Source of the DNA: Nocardia rhamnosiphila NBRC 108938
GTDB lineage: Bacteria > Actinomycetota > Actinomycetes > Mycobacteriales > Mycobacteriaceae
Direction of reading: 5' to 3'
DNA: 64,000 nucleotides
Assembly: GCF_000720425.1 (NCBI RefSeq)
Contig: NZ_JOAJ01000001.1
Span: 1,364,001 to 1,428,000 of the forward strand
Below are positions 34,485-42,721 of the stretch, piece after piece. Below the pieces are notes generated by a model. That model ran no database searches. It saw only the letters and a list, made by a program, of their open reading frames with translations, and was not told the origin of the DNA. How positions within the stretch are numbered: position 1 is the stretch's first letter; each line of letters opens with the position of its first letter. The position numbers were made by a program, and so were the translations under genes.

Positions 34485-35597
34485 TTATTTCGCGGTGGTC
34501 TGCTGACCGGGGAACACGTCCTCGACTTCGTCCTCGGTCCACCCCTGACGCGAGATGCGCTGCAGCTCATCGGTCACCGGCTTCCGGGTGGCCTGGTACG
34601 AGGCGAGCGCCGCCGCGACGGAATCGGCGTCCCGCAGGGCATCGGCGAGCGCACCGGCGTCCAGGATCGCCGAATTGGCACCCTGGCCCTGGTGGTGCAG
34701 CATCGAATGGGCCGCGTCTCCCACCAGCACGACCGAATCCGAATGCCAGGTGTCGACCGGGTCGATGTCGTACACCGCGCGCACGTTCACCGTGTCCATC
34801 TCCAGCCCGCGGGCGATGGCGACGATCCGGTCGTCGAACCCCTCGACGGTCGCGACGATATCGTCCGAGGTGACCTCCGGCGCCCAGGTGCTGTCCGAGC
34901 AGAGCGCGGTGATGTCGAAGGACACCTGGTTGCGGTGGCGCAGCGGCAGCAGGTAGACCTTGGTCCCCCGTCCGATGTACATCCGGAGGTTGTCGTCGAC
35001 CACCATTCCGTGGGCGTCGTCGGCGGAGATCACCGCGCGGTAGGCGTGCTCACCGGAGAACACCGGTTCCTTGTCACCGAACAGCTGCCGGCGTACCACC
35101 GATTTGATGCCGTCGGCGCCGATCACCAGGTCGGCCTCCACGGTCGCCCCGTTGGCGAAAGTGAGTGCGGCACGATCCCCGTGATCCTCGATGGTCTCCA
35201 GCCTGTGGTCGAGGTGCACCACGCCGGCCGGAAGCACGCCCAGCAACGCATCGATGAAATCGCCGCGGTGGATCAGGTGGGTCCTGGTCTGCTCGGCGAA
35301 GTCGTGCATCCCCGGCCACTGCTCCCGCATGATCGGATCGCATCCGGCGGTGAGGATCTCGAAATAGTCACTGGGCGAGCTGACGCCGGCGATCGCGTCG
35401 AAGATCCCCCACTGACGGAAGCGGTCCATCGTGGCCGGGCGCAGTCCGATTCCGGCGCCGACCTCGCGGATCTCGGTGGCCCGCTCGTATACATCGACAT
35501 CGGCGCCGAGCACGCCGAGGGCCTTGGCCGCCGCCGCGCCGGCGTATCCCGCACCGACGATGGCGATCTTCAGGTTCTCGAGGTCCGAGGCTTGCAT
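34485..35597 (-). CDS. FAD-dependent aromatic-type monooxygenase
   Basis: 370 residues. Rossmann fingerprint IAIVGAGYAGAAAAKALGVL at the N-terminus with an acidic YERATEIREVGAG strand, the DG motif in ADLVIGADGIKSVVR and the GD motif in SVVLVGDAAHSMLHHQGQG show a class A flavoprotein monooxygenase (salicylate hydroxylase/UbiH-like). It would hydroxylate or oxygenate a cyclic substrate using NAD(P)H and O2. The ATG at 35597 is chosen; the frame extends upstream without coding character. Same operon as the phosphotriesterase-like and esterase genes. Confidence 0.92.
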   Translation of the reverse strand: MQASDLENLKIAIVGAGYAGAAAAKALGVLGADVDVYERATEIREVGAGIGLRPATMDRFRQWGIFDAIAGVSSPSDYFEILTAGCDPIMREQWPGMHDFAEQTRTHLIHRGDFIDALLGVLPAGVVHLDHRLETIEDHGDRAALTFANGATVEADLVIGADGIKSVVRRQLFGDKEPVFSGEHAYRAVISADDAHGMVVDDNLRMYIGRGTKVYLLPLRHRNQVSFDITALCSDSTWAPEVTSDDIVATVEGFDDRIVAIARGLEMDTVNVRAVYDIDPVDTWHSDSVVLVGDAAHSMLHHQGQGANSAILDAGALADALRDADSVAAALASYQATRKPVTDELQRISRQGWTEDEVEDVFPGQQTTAK

Positions 35598-35705
35598 GGT
35601 TCTTCTCTCTGGATGGGCGCCTCGTCGCGCCGGGATGGATACGCACGCACAGCACACCGCGGCGCGCACGATCGTCTCGTCGCACCGGATACGCGGGCGG
35701 GTCGC

Positions 35706-36668
35706 TCAGGCCTGGATGCTCAGGAATGCGGCGGGATTGTCGACGAAGAGGGTGGTGATGGTGGCCTCGTCGACCCCGGCCGCCCGCAGATCGGGGATGA
35801 GGTCCTCGAAGATGTAGTTCACGGTGTGGCCCTTCACCCCCGGCCAGCCCAGTGGACTGCAGTTGGCGTCGGCCGAGGCGAGGGCCTTGTCGAGATGACC
35901 CTGGCCGATGAACCGCAGGAAATGGTCCAGGCGCTCCGTGCGGGGGCGGGCCCAGAACGGCGGATCCTCGAGTTCGGTGTCGTAGCCGAAGGTGTCGAAG
36001 CCGACCCGCCCGCCCTGTTCGGCGATCCAGGTGTCCCGCGTCTTCTCCGCGTTCACTCCGTCGTCGGCGTGCCCGAAGAGCACTCGATCGAGTGGGAGTT
36101 CTTCGTCGTGGAAGATCGCGATCGCGTTCTCGGCGTCGATGGCGAGGTGGGTCAGGATCGGCACACCGGTGCGCCGTGCGGCCCGGGCGGCGGCCCGGTA
36201 GATGCGCTTGTCCAGCTCGGTCATCCGCCCACCGCGACTCACCCCGACCTTGATGACGCCGGCGCGACTGCCGGTATCACCGATACCGACGGTGATCTCG
36301 TGCACGAAATGCTCCGTCAGATACTCCACGCTCGCCCTGGCGAAGAACGGCAGCGCGGTATCCCCACCGACGAAACCGGTGCACGCCACGATGTGGACGC
36401 CGGTCTTCGCGGACAGTGACTTGTAGTAGTCGACGTCACGCCCGTTGCAGATCCCGGTGACGTCGACAAACGTCCCGCCCCCGTACTCATGGAATTTCCG
36501 CAGTTTCGGCACGGTCTCGGCGTACCGCTGCTCGGGGGTCTTCCACCATGTCGTATCCAGTTCGGACCCGGGCATGCCGTATCCGATGTGCTCGTGGACG
36601 GCCACGATTCCCAGCTCTTCGGCCGGGATCGCGCCCAGCACGGTGTTCACTCTCGACACAACACTCAC
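35706..36668 (-). CDS. Phosphotriesterase-family amidohydrolase (lactonase-like), intact active site
   Basis: 320 residues, a binuclear-metal TIM barrel. All expected ligands are present: H25-E-H27, carboxylated lysine K140 in GVIKVGVS, H174 in ILTHLA, H200 in VLFGHADD and D267 in ASADANC. Family members are mostly lactonases, with phosphotriesterase activity as a side reaction. In this operon a lactone or ester intermediate is the likely substrate. It follows the ligand-less paralogue at 36704-37690 by 35 bases and precedes the flavin monooxygenase. Confidence 0.93.
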   Translation of the reverse strand: MSVVSRVNTVLGAIPAEELGIVAVHEHIGYGMPGSELDTTWWKTPEQRYAETVPKLRKFHEYGGGTFVDVTGICNGRDVDYYKSLSAKTGVHIVACTGFVGGDTALPFFARASVEYLTEHFVHEITVGIGDTGSRAGVIKVGVSRGGRMTELDKRIYRAAARAARRTGVPILTHLAIDAENAIAIFHDEELPLDRVLFGHADDGVNAEKTRDTWIAEQGGRVGFDTFGYDTELEDPPFWARPRTERLDHFLRFIGQGHLDKALASADANCSPLGWPGVKGHTVNYIFEDLIPDLRAAGVDEATITTLFVDNPAAFLSIQA

Positions 36669-36703
36669 CTTCGGAAAAGACGGAATGGGATGGTCATCGG
36701 CGG

Positions 36704-37690
36704 TCAGCGGACCGACAGCAGGTCGCGCGGGTTGTCCACGAGGATCCGGTGGCGGTCCTCCGCGCCGAGCCCCTGGGCGGTGAGCATCGGAACGAATCTG
36801 GACAGGACGTCACCGAACGGCACCTCCCGGCCCGGCTGACCCGTCGCGACACCGATCACATTGCCGGACAGCAGAATTCGACTTCCGTATCCGGCTTCGA
36901 CCAGATCGAGTACCAGTGCCACGCGCTCCTGATCGCCGACGTGGCCGGCCCCCGTGGATCCGATGTTGTCCAATGCGACGTAGGCGCCGCGGCGGGCGAC
37001 CTCATGGGCGGCCGCGGCGACGACCGCGTCCTTGCGGTCGAGTCCGCCGACGACCACCCGGTCGGCCGGCAGTTTCTCGTCGAGGACGATCTCCAGGTCG
37101 TGCACCGCGTCGGCGCCGTAACGGATCGAAACAGGAACCCCGGTGGCGAGAGCGGCCCGGGCGGCACCGCGGAACAAACTCTCATCGGTCGCCGTCATGC
37201 CTTCGCGCGTCGCGGTGGTGGCCACCAAACCCGCGGCGCCCCGCCGCTCGACCCGGGGGACCACCATTCCCTCGGTGATCTCCCTCATGAAAAGGTCGCC
37301 GAACTTCTCGGCCGGCCACGGCGTCGGCGGGTCGGTCTGCGGCGTAAGGAAATAGCCGCCGAGCATCTCCTCCGGCCCCATTCCGGTCGAGGCCACGATG
37401 TGCACGCCCGTCGCCCGCGACAGCGCCTCGTACATTCGCAGGTCCCGGCCGTGGAACATCCCGGTGCTGTCGACGATCGTGCCGCCGCCGTGGGCGCGGA
37501 ATTCGCGGAGTTTCGCCGCCAGCGTTTCGAAGATCTCCGCCCGGTCCGGAGTGATGTCGTAGGCGTACTCCGCCCCCGGCATCACCGACAGCAGCGCCTC
37601 GTGCACGGCGACCACACCCAGTTCGTGCGCCGGAACGGGGCCGAGCACGGTGTTGGCGGTATTGCTCGAAGCAGTCCGGTCGCCGGTCAC
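36704..37690 (-). CDS. Phosphotriesterase-family paralogue lacking the metal ligands
   Basis: 328 residues, aligned end-to-end with the next gene (shared ANTVLGPVPAHELGVVAVHE start, GGGTIVDSTGMFHGRD, GVHIVASTGM, ILVDNP end). The metal site is gone: HEH becomes H30-E-A32, the lysine becomes A157 (GLVATTA), H174 becomes R190, H200 becomes G216 and the aspartate becomes N278. The fold and reading frame are intact, so this is not simple decay. It may be a structural partner of the active paralogue, a binding protein or an enzyme of different mechanism. The GTG at 37690 has AAAGGAAG upstream. First gene of the operon. Confidence 0.88.
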   Translation of the reverse strand: MTGDRTASSNTANTVLGPVPAHELGVVAVHEALLSVMPGAEYAYDITPDRAEIFETLAAKLREFRAHGGGTIVDSTGMFHGRDLRMYEALSRATGVHIVASTGMGPEEMLGGYFLTPQTDPPTPWPAEKFGDLFMREITEGMVVPRVERRGAAGLVATTATREGMTATDESLFRGAARAALATGVPVSIRYGADAVHDLEIVLDEKLPADRVVVGGLDRKDAVVAAAAHEVARRGAYVALDNIGSTGAGHVGDQERVALVLDLVEAGYGSRILLSGNVIGVATGQPGREVPFGDVLSRFVPMLTAQGLGAEDRHRILVDNPRDLLSVR

Positions 37691-37842
37691 AGGCACTTCC
37701 TTTCGATTCCGACGTAGCGCACGTCGAGGTATTTCTCCGTCGGGCGGCGGGCCTCGCGCTCCGAATGGCGCTTCCGGCCGATATGCCGCGGTCGGGCTGG
37801 TGACTGCGGTCACGCCGTCCTCAGGAACGGTGCCACATCGGC

Positions 37843-37880
37843 TTACATAGTGTCAAGTTAATGATCGATATGTAAATTAA
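37843..37880. promoter_or_regulatory. Operator/promoter region of the phosphotriesterase-like operon
   Basis: An AT-rich island in GC-rich DNA about 160 bases upstream of the first operon gene. TTACATA (37843-37849) pairs with TATGTAA (37869-37875), and TTAAT (37858-37862) with ATTAA (37876-37880). Within it, TGTCAAG-N4-TGATC-N2-TATGTA (37851-37874) recurs upstream of the TetR gene at 39602-39625. Confidence 0.6.
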
Positions 37881-38293
37881 GCTACGTGCACGTACGGCCG
37901 AGTACCACAGGTCGAGGGTCTGGTGGTCGGGATAGGGCCCGCGCCCGGACCGGCCGCGCCCGCCCCCGGGCTCAGTCCTGGCGAGTGGGCCGGAGGGCCG
38001 GGTCCCTTCCGCCTGCTGATTCCGGCATTGCCCACCAGCACATCGAGCCGGCCGAAGCGCTCGACGGCCAGGTCGACGAGCGCCCGGAGATCGCCGGGAT
38101 CGGTGAGGTCCACCCGGGTGGCAACGGCCCGGCCACCCGCGGCCTCGATCTCGGCGGTCAGCCGGTCCAGCCGATCGGTGCGGCGGGCGCCCAGGACAAC
38201 GGCCGCTCCCGATGTGGCGAGATGACGAGCTGTCGCCTCGCCGATTCCGCCACTGGCGTCGGTGATCTCGACGACCTTGCCATGAATGGTCAC
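37877..38293 (-). pseudogene. Truncated short-chain dehydrogenase
   Basis: From the GTG at 38293 about 92 residues are a normal SDR N-terminus: KVVEITDASGGIGEATARHL (the cofactor loop, with one expected Gly replaced), GARRTDRLDRL, VDLTDPGDLRAL and LDVLVGNAGIS (NAG motif). After about 38017 the translation turns into Pro/Gly-rich non-homologous sequence, so the catalytic Ser, Tyr and Lys and the rest of the fold (about 150 residues) are missing. Remnant of a deletion. Confidence 0.82.
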
Positions 38294-38301
38294 GGCACTT
38301 C

Positions 38302-38703
38302 CCCGCCTGTGAGGACCTCCTCGCCGAGGTGTATCACCGGGAAGTGCGGGAGCTGGTCGCTGCGGCGCCGGTACTCCTGGAGGCGCACCGGCCGCTGGAT
38401 GCGCTGGCGGCGTGGCTCGAGCGCGTGGCCGCCTACGCGCGGGTCGAACGCGATGTGTTCACCGCGGTCGAAGCGGCGACCTGGCGCGACCTCGACGCCC
38501 ACAGCCTCGGTCCGATCGGTGAGGCGGTGGAGCTACTGCCGGCCGTGGGCCGCTCGGCCGGCACCGTCCGAGCCGACGCCGGGGCCCACGACGTCATCGT
38601 GCTCAGCAGCCGGCTATCGCGGCTGGACGATGCCGAGCCCGACGCGCGCGGCCCGCGCTTGTTGTCGATCCTCCTCGACGGTCTCCGGGCACACAGTCCC
38701 TGA
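38302..38703 (+). pseudogene. TetR-family regulator missing its DNA-binding domain
   Basis: In-frame translation from about 38302 gives CEDLLAEVYHREVRELVAAA and continues as the C-terminal ligand domain of a TetR regulator (PLDALAAWLERVAAYARVER, DARGPRLLSILLDGL). The expected about 50-residue HTH is absent: sequence upstream is already the start region of the truncated SDR on the other strand, 9 bases away. A GTG at 38329 could initiate a 124-residue stub, but it could not bind DNA. Probably the former divergent regulator of the SDR. Confidence 0.8.
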
Positions 38704-38821
38704 AAGCTGCGGATCGACCCGGCTCGGCGAAGCGGGCCGCGCTTCCGCCACGGAGGGCACGTCCGCCGGTTCGACGGCGATGCCCCGGCCGGACGCCGGG
38801 CAACCGGAAACGGTCACGCGC

Positions 38822-39412
38822 CTAGGCTCCGAAGGTGAGACCGAACTGCGCTCCCAGCCTGTTGAGCGCTTCGGGATCGCCGAAAACCGCTTCTCCGCTG
38901 ACGTCTTCGTCGAGGGGTTCCACGGAACAGAATTGTTCGACGAGTCCGGTGTGGATCCCGGTGACATAGGTGGCGAAAACGAGCGCGGCTTCCAGGTCCT
39001 CGTCGTCACCGGGGTACACCGGCCACGACTCGGTCACTCCGTTGCTGTCGAACAGCAGCTTCCATTCCTCGTCGTTCTCCACCAGCCGCACGTCGGTGAT
39101 GGCCACCATCCCACGGCTGCATGCCGCGATCGACTGCAGTTCGGATTCGTACCACTCCCGACGTTCGTCACGGCTGCTCTCACCGATGTGACGGAACGTC
39201 TTGTAGTCGAAGGTGTACCGGATTCCGAGCTCGTCGAGGAGGGCGAGTACCGCGCTCTGCTCGGTGTGCCCGTAGTAGCTCAGCGGCTCGTCGAACGATT
39301 CCACCAGCAACTGCCTGCCCAGGAAGGTCCGCTGCGCGGGCGTTTCCGGTTCGACGAGTCCGAGCTCGACGATCAGATCCACGACCTCGCGCACGGTGCG
39401 CTCGGGACTCAT
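38822..39412 (-). CDS. Hypothetical acidic protein
   Basis: 196 residues, strongly acidic (about 20 percent Asp/Glu). The ATG at 39412 has AAGGAGG 7 bases upstream. Seen: an N-terminal helical VREVVDLIVELGLVEPETPA, an LLDELGIRYTFDYKTFRHIG middle, VAITDVRLVENDEEWKLLFD strands and a VEQFCSVEPLDED end. The alternating beta pattern suggests a small alpha/beta domain, as in immunity-type or SUKH-like proteins, but I recognise no family. It is divergent from the intact TetR at 39679. Confidence 0.7.
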   Translation of the reverse strand: MSPERTVREVVDLIVELGLVEPETPAQRTFLGRQLLVESFDEPLSYYGHTEQSAVLALLDELGIRYTFDYKTFRHIGESSRDERREWYESELQSIAACSRGMVAITDVRLVENDEEWKLLFDSNGVTESWPVYPGDDEDLEAALVFATYVTGIHTGLVEQFCSVEPLDEDVSGEAVFGDPEALNRLGAQFGLTFGA

Positions 39413-39601
39413 CGGGTCCTCCTTCGATCCGTCGCGCCCCGGGTGGTGGCGACGGCCGAGGGTATCCCGGCCCTCCGACACCATTCCCGGCCACAATGTT
39501 CGGCGCCCGTGGGTCCGGAACTCCGGGCGAAAGGTGTCGTTGCGGGAGTGGAGGGCGCTATCACTTCTCGAGCGAGCAGGCCGTCAGGTCAATTGATATT
39601 C

Positions 39602-39625
39602 TGTCAAGCGGGTGATCAGTATGTA
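39602..39625. promoter_or_regulatory. TetR promoter motif shared with the operon at 37.8 kb
   Basis: TGTCAAG-cggg-TGATC-ag-TATGTA at 39602-39625 matches the site at 37851-37874 in 18 of 24 positions with identical spacing. It is 54 bases upstream of the TetR ATG. An adjoining TTGATAT-T-CTGTCAA dyad overlaps it. Confidence 0.6.
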
Positions 39626-39678
39626 TTCAGCGCGAGCACGAGGAACGGAACGCAACCGTCGTGCTCTACCCTGGGGCC

Positions 39679-40293
39679 ATGGCGACGCTTCGTGAGGCCC
39701 AGAAGGAGATGACCCGCAAACTCCTGCTCGAGGCCGGCCTCGAACTGTTCGTATCGAAGGGTTACGCGACCACCAAGGTCGACGATATCGCCTCGGCCGC
39801 GGGCACCACCCGGGTGACCTTCTACGCGTACTTCCCGTCGAAGGTCGACCTGATGAAGGCACTGATCACCGAGCGGCTCAACGCCGCGCTGGACCGGGTC
39901 CCCTCCGCCGCACACGGGTCGACGGAGCGGGAACTGGTCGCGGTGGTCGAGGACGGGTCCCGGGAGCGGATTCGCGCCTGGCTCGACGCGAGCGCGCAGC
40001 GCTGGGACACCATCCGGCCCTACACCACCACGGCCTTCGAGGCGGCGGCGGTCGATCCGGAGATCCGCGGGCTGTTCGACGAATGGATGAACGAGGCGAT
40101 CGGCGATATCGAGGACGGCCTCGACCGGGCCGGGCGGTTTCCGGCCGGGACGCGCCGGTTCCGCGGTGTCCTCGCGATCACCGAACTGGACCACGTCGCG
40201 CGGCACTGGACTCCCGGACAGTGGGGGGTCGGGTACGCGGAGATGCTCGACGTCCTCACCGAGAGCTGGTTCGGGTCCATCGGCCGCGACTGA
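39679..40293 (+). CDS. TetR-family regulator (candidate controller of the 30.8-37.7 kb operon)
   Basis: 204 residues. The HTH spans about residues 8-52 (TRKLLLEAGLELFVSKGYAT, IASAAGTTRVTFYAYFPSKV). The ligand domain ends VLTESWFGSIGRD. The ATG at 39679 is chosen over the GTG at 39661. Its own promoter and that of the phosphotriesterase-like operon carry the same motif, making it the best candidate for their regulator, whereas the TetR at 38302 is dead. Confidence 0.88.
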   Translation: MATLREAQKEMTRKLLLEAGLELFVSKGYATTKVDDIASAAGTTRVTFYAYFPSKVDLMKALITERLNAALDRVPSAAHGSTERELVAVVEDGSRERIRAWLDASAQRWDTIRPYTTTAFEAAAVDPEIRGLFDEWMNEAIGDIEDGLDRAGRFPAGTRRFRGVLAITELDHVARHWTPGQWGVGYAEMLDVLTESWFGSIGRD

Positions 40294-40378
40294 CCCCGGC
40301 CGCCGGCCCGGCATCAGCATCGGGATACCACTGCCGGCGCGGCCACGGTGACGAGACCAGGGTGAACAGGAGTCGTTC

Positions 40379-41914
40379 ATGGTTCGGTTGGACCATCTCG
40401 TGAACGTATTGGGCGGGTACGGGGTGCGATTGCGCTGCTGCCCGGTATCGCGGGCGACCGTGATCCGCAGCGTCGCGATGTTCGACGCGACCGGGGCGGA
40501 AGAAGCGACCGGCGATATCCTCCTCGCCGTAGGCGCCGGTTCCGTCCGGTCGGCGGTGGCCGGGGCGCGGGCAGCGAAAGCGGTCGCGGTACTCGTGCGC
40601 GGCGGCGCCGGCGCCGACCGCGAAGCGGCCGCGATCGGACACGAGGACGGGGTCGCGGTACTGATGGTCGATCCCGCGGTGTCGTGGAGCCAGCTCGCCG
40701 GGGTGGTCTACGGGCTGGTACTGGAGGGGCGGGAAACCGCATCCGGGCGCGGTCCCACGGATCTTTTCGCGCTGGCGGACAGCCTGGCCACCGCAGTCGA
40801 CGGCGCGGTGACGATCGAGGATCCGCTGGCGCGCGTGATGGCTCATTCCACGCTGGGGCGGGTGGCCGACCAAGCGCTGCAGGAGACTGTGCTGCAACGC
40901 CGGCAACCCGCTGCTCTGCGCGAACTCTTCGAATCACGCGGTGTCCCTGCGCATCTGGCGGGCTCCGACACACCAGTATTCGTCGAACCGGACCCCGGGC
41001 ACGGGCTCGACGGGCGGATGGTGGTCGCGGTGCGAGTGGGCCGGGAACTGCTGGGTTCGCTGTGGGTGACCTGCACCGAACCGATGTCGGGTGCCCGACG
41101 GGCCGCACTGGCCGACGGGGCCCGGACGGTGGCCCTGCATCTGCTGCGGTCGCGGGCCAGCGCGGACCTGGAACGCCAGGTCGAATCCGAGCTGGTGATC
41201 CGGCTGCTGGAGGGCAGTCCGGATGCCACCACCGTGGTCGGCCGGCTCGGGTTGGCGTCGGCCCCTTTACGTGTCGTGGCGGTACGCGCGCAGATCGCGG
41301 CGGAACGGCATGCCGGGCTGCTGCTGGCCTTCGAGCAGGCCACGTTCGGTTTCGGCTGGTCGCGGCCGGGCCGCAGCACCCTGTCGGACAACACCGTCTA
41401 CACGATCCTGCCCAGCGACCGGGTGCAGACGGCACGGAATTGGGTGACCGCGCTGCGCACGGCGCTCCCGGCCCGCGTAACACTGTCGGCCGGGATCGGC
41501 GGACCCGCCACCGCCGCCGACCTGCCGGCCTCCCGCCAGGAGGCGGACGAGTGCCTGGCACTGCACGAACAGGGATCGGCGGGTAGCGCGTACCCGGCCT
41601 ACGACGAATCGTGGGGCGAGATCCTGCTCCAGCGGTTGCGGGCGGCGGCACGGACCGGCCGGATACCGGCGCGCGGGCCGGTCGCGGAGTTGCGCCGGTA
41701 CGACAGCGCGCACGCCACGGACTACGTCGCGACCCTGCGGGCGTGGCTCGATGCCCAGGGCGATCCGGTGGTCGCCGCCGCCGGCCTCGGCGTCCACCCG
41801 AACACCGTCCGCAACCGCATGCGGAAAATGCGGGAGGTGGCGGTCCTCGAGCTGGAAGACGCACGCACCCGGCTCGCCATGACGATCGATCTCGCGGCTT
41901 TCGAGGACGACTGA
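40379..41914 (+). CDS. PucR-family transcriptional regulator
   Basis: 511 residues: an N-terminal PucR sensory domain (about 1-120), a GAF-like middle (VDGAVTIEDPLARVMAHST), a GGDEF-like CdaR region and the C-terminal PucR HTH (WLDAQGDPVVAAAGLGVHPN, then TVRNRMRKMREV). PucR proteins activate purine, amino acid or other nitrogen catabolism genes or act on adjacent operons. No obvious purine genes are nearby. The ATG at 40379 lacks a strong ribosome-binding site (CAGGAG is 8 bases upstream). Confidence 0.9.
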   Translation: MVRLDHLVNVLGGYGVRLRCCPVSRATVIRSVAMFDATGAEEATGDILLAVGAGSVRSAVAGARAAKAVAVLVRGGAGADREAAAIGHEDGVAVLMVDPAVSWSQLAGVVYGLVLEGRETASGRGPTDLFALADSLATAVDGAVTIEDPLARVMAHSTLGRVADQALQETVLQRRQPAALRELFESRGVPAHLAGSDTPVFVEPDPGHGLDGRMVVAVRVGRELLGSLWVTCTEPMSGARRAALADGARTVALHLLRSRASADLERQVESELVIRLLEGSPDATTVVGRLGLASAPLRVVAVRAQIAAERHAGLLLAFEQATFGFGWSRPGRSTLSDNTVYTILPSDRVQTARNWVTALRTALPARVTLSAGIGGPATAADLPASRQEADECLALHEQGSAGSAYPAYDESWGEILLQRLRAAARTGRIPARGPVAELRRYDSAHATDYVATLRAWLDAQGDPVVAAAGLGVHPNTVRNRMRKMREVAVLELEDARTRLAMTIDLAAFEDD

Positions 41915-42033
41915 GCACCGGTTGTAGAAAACGAACAACTCACGGGGGCGAAACTGTGCCAGACGGACATGCGCCCCGTCGCCACCCGGGCCATCATGGC
42001 TGTGACAGCGCATCGTTCGACGTGGAGGTGAGC

Positions 42034-42108
42034 ATGGCGCGCGCAACGAGTCGGCTCGACCGCGAACGAGCAGCACGGTATCGGGGGCAGAACCCGATAC
42101 CCCGCTGA
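42034..42108 (+). CDS. Arginine-rich 24-residue leader peptide
   Basis: An ATG at 42034 with GGAGGTG 6 bases upstream opens a 24-codon frame, MARATSRLDRERAARYRGQN then PIPR, with seven Arg. It lies directly before two strong hairpins and the Gre-like gene. Size, ribosome-binding site and placement suit a regulatory leader ORF, not a functional protein. Confidence 0.5.
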   Translation: MARATSRLDRERAARYRGQNPIPR

Positions 42109-42129
42109 ACCCTCGGCTATCTCCCCCAT

Positions 42130-42165
42130 CCGTGGAGCCGGTGTCGTGAGTACCCGGCTCCACGG
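42130..42165 (+). promoter_or_regulatory. First hairpin in the Gre-like leader
   Basis: CCGTGGAGCCGG (42130-42141) and CCGGCTCCACGG (42154-42165) form a perfect 12-bp stem with a 12-base loop, starting 22 bases after the leader ORF stop. Its last two bases are shared with the second hairpin. Confidence 0.7.
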
Positions 42166-42217
42166 AGTTCTGCCGTCGGGGCGGCCTCTCCTCCCCCGGC
42201 CCCGACGGCAGAACTCC
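42164..42217 (+). terminator. Second hairpin, terminator/attenuator-like
   Basis: A perfect 19-bp inverted repeat (42164-42182 and 42199-42217) with a 16-base loop, followed by TTT. It lies between the leader ORF and the Gre-like start at 42245. It could terminate transcription before the gene (attenuation) or end the leader transcript. Confidence 0.72.
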
Positions 42218-42244
42218 TTTCCGATCGAATCCTGTAGGACGGAT

Positions 42245-42721
42245 ATGACCAATAGCTCGCCTGTATGGCTGACACCACACGCACACGAACAACTCCGGTC
42301 CGAACTGGCCGAACTGCTCGCCGCCGAAGCCGCCGGGCAGGCCGAGAACGCCGACCCGGAAGACCGCCTCACCGCTCGGCGCCAGCGCCTGGCTCGTATC
42401 GCGCATATCCGGGACCTGCTGAACAACGCCGTATTCGGGCAGGACCCACCGGATGACGGTATCGCCGAACCCGGGATGGTGCTCACCGTCCGCTACGACG
42501 ACACCGCCGACACCGAAACATTCCTGCTCGGCAGCCGCGCCGGCGACCACGACGATCTGGAGGTCTACTCCCCCGACTCGCCCCTCGGAGCCGCGCTCAC
42601 CGGAGCCCGGCGCGGCGAACAGCGCACCTACCGCGTACCCAATGGCACCGAGTTCCGGGTCACCCTGCTCGAGGCCGTCCCCTACGGGCACACTGTGACG
42701 AGCGCTTCTCACTCAGTATGA
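42245..42721 (+). CDS. GreA/GreB-family transcription factor
   Basis: 158 residues, the length of GreA. The C-terminal domain (about 78-155) matches the FKBP-like Gre fold (GMVLTVRYDD, EVYSPDSPLGAALTGARRGE, RVPNGTEFRVTLLEAV). The N-terminal coiled coil is shorter in homology, and the acidic tip DxxEN of cleavage factors reads AENADPEDR, so transcript-cleavage ability is doubtful. Mycobacterial Gre-like Rv3788 is a precedent for an inhibitory secondary-channel binder. The ATG at 42245 lies after AGGA. It overlaps the next gene by ATGA. Confidence 0.82.
   Translation: MTNSSPVWLTPHAHEQLRSELAELLAAEAAGQAENADPEDRLTARRQRLARIAHIRDLLNNAVFGQDPPDDGIAEPGMVLTVRYDDTADTETFLLGSRAGDHDDLEVYSPDSPLGAALTGARRGEQRTYRVPNGTEFRVTLLEAVPYGHTVTSASHSV

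Noticed and set aside
34311..36419. 702-codon plus-strand open frame
   Set aside because: Antisense to the monooxygenase and phosphotriesterase-like genes, whose motifs are unmistakable; no ribosome-binding site or family resemblance.
37886..39712. 608-codon plus-strand open frame
   Set aside because: Crosses the SDR and TetR remnants and the acidic protein in the wrong frame; composition is not protein-like.
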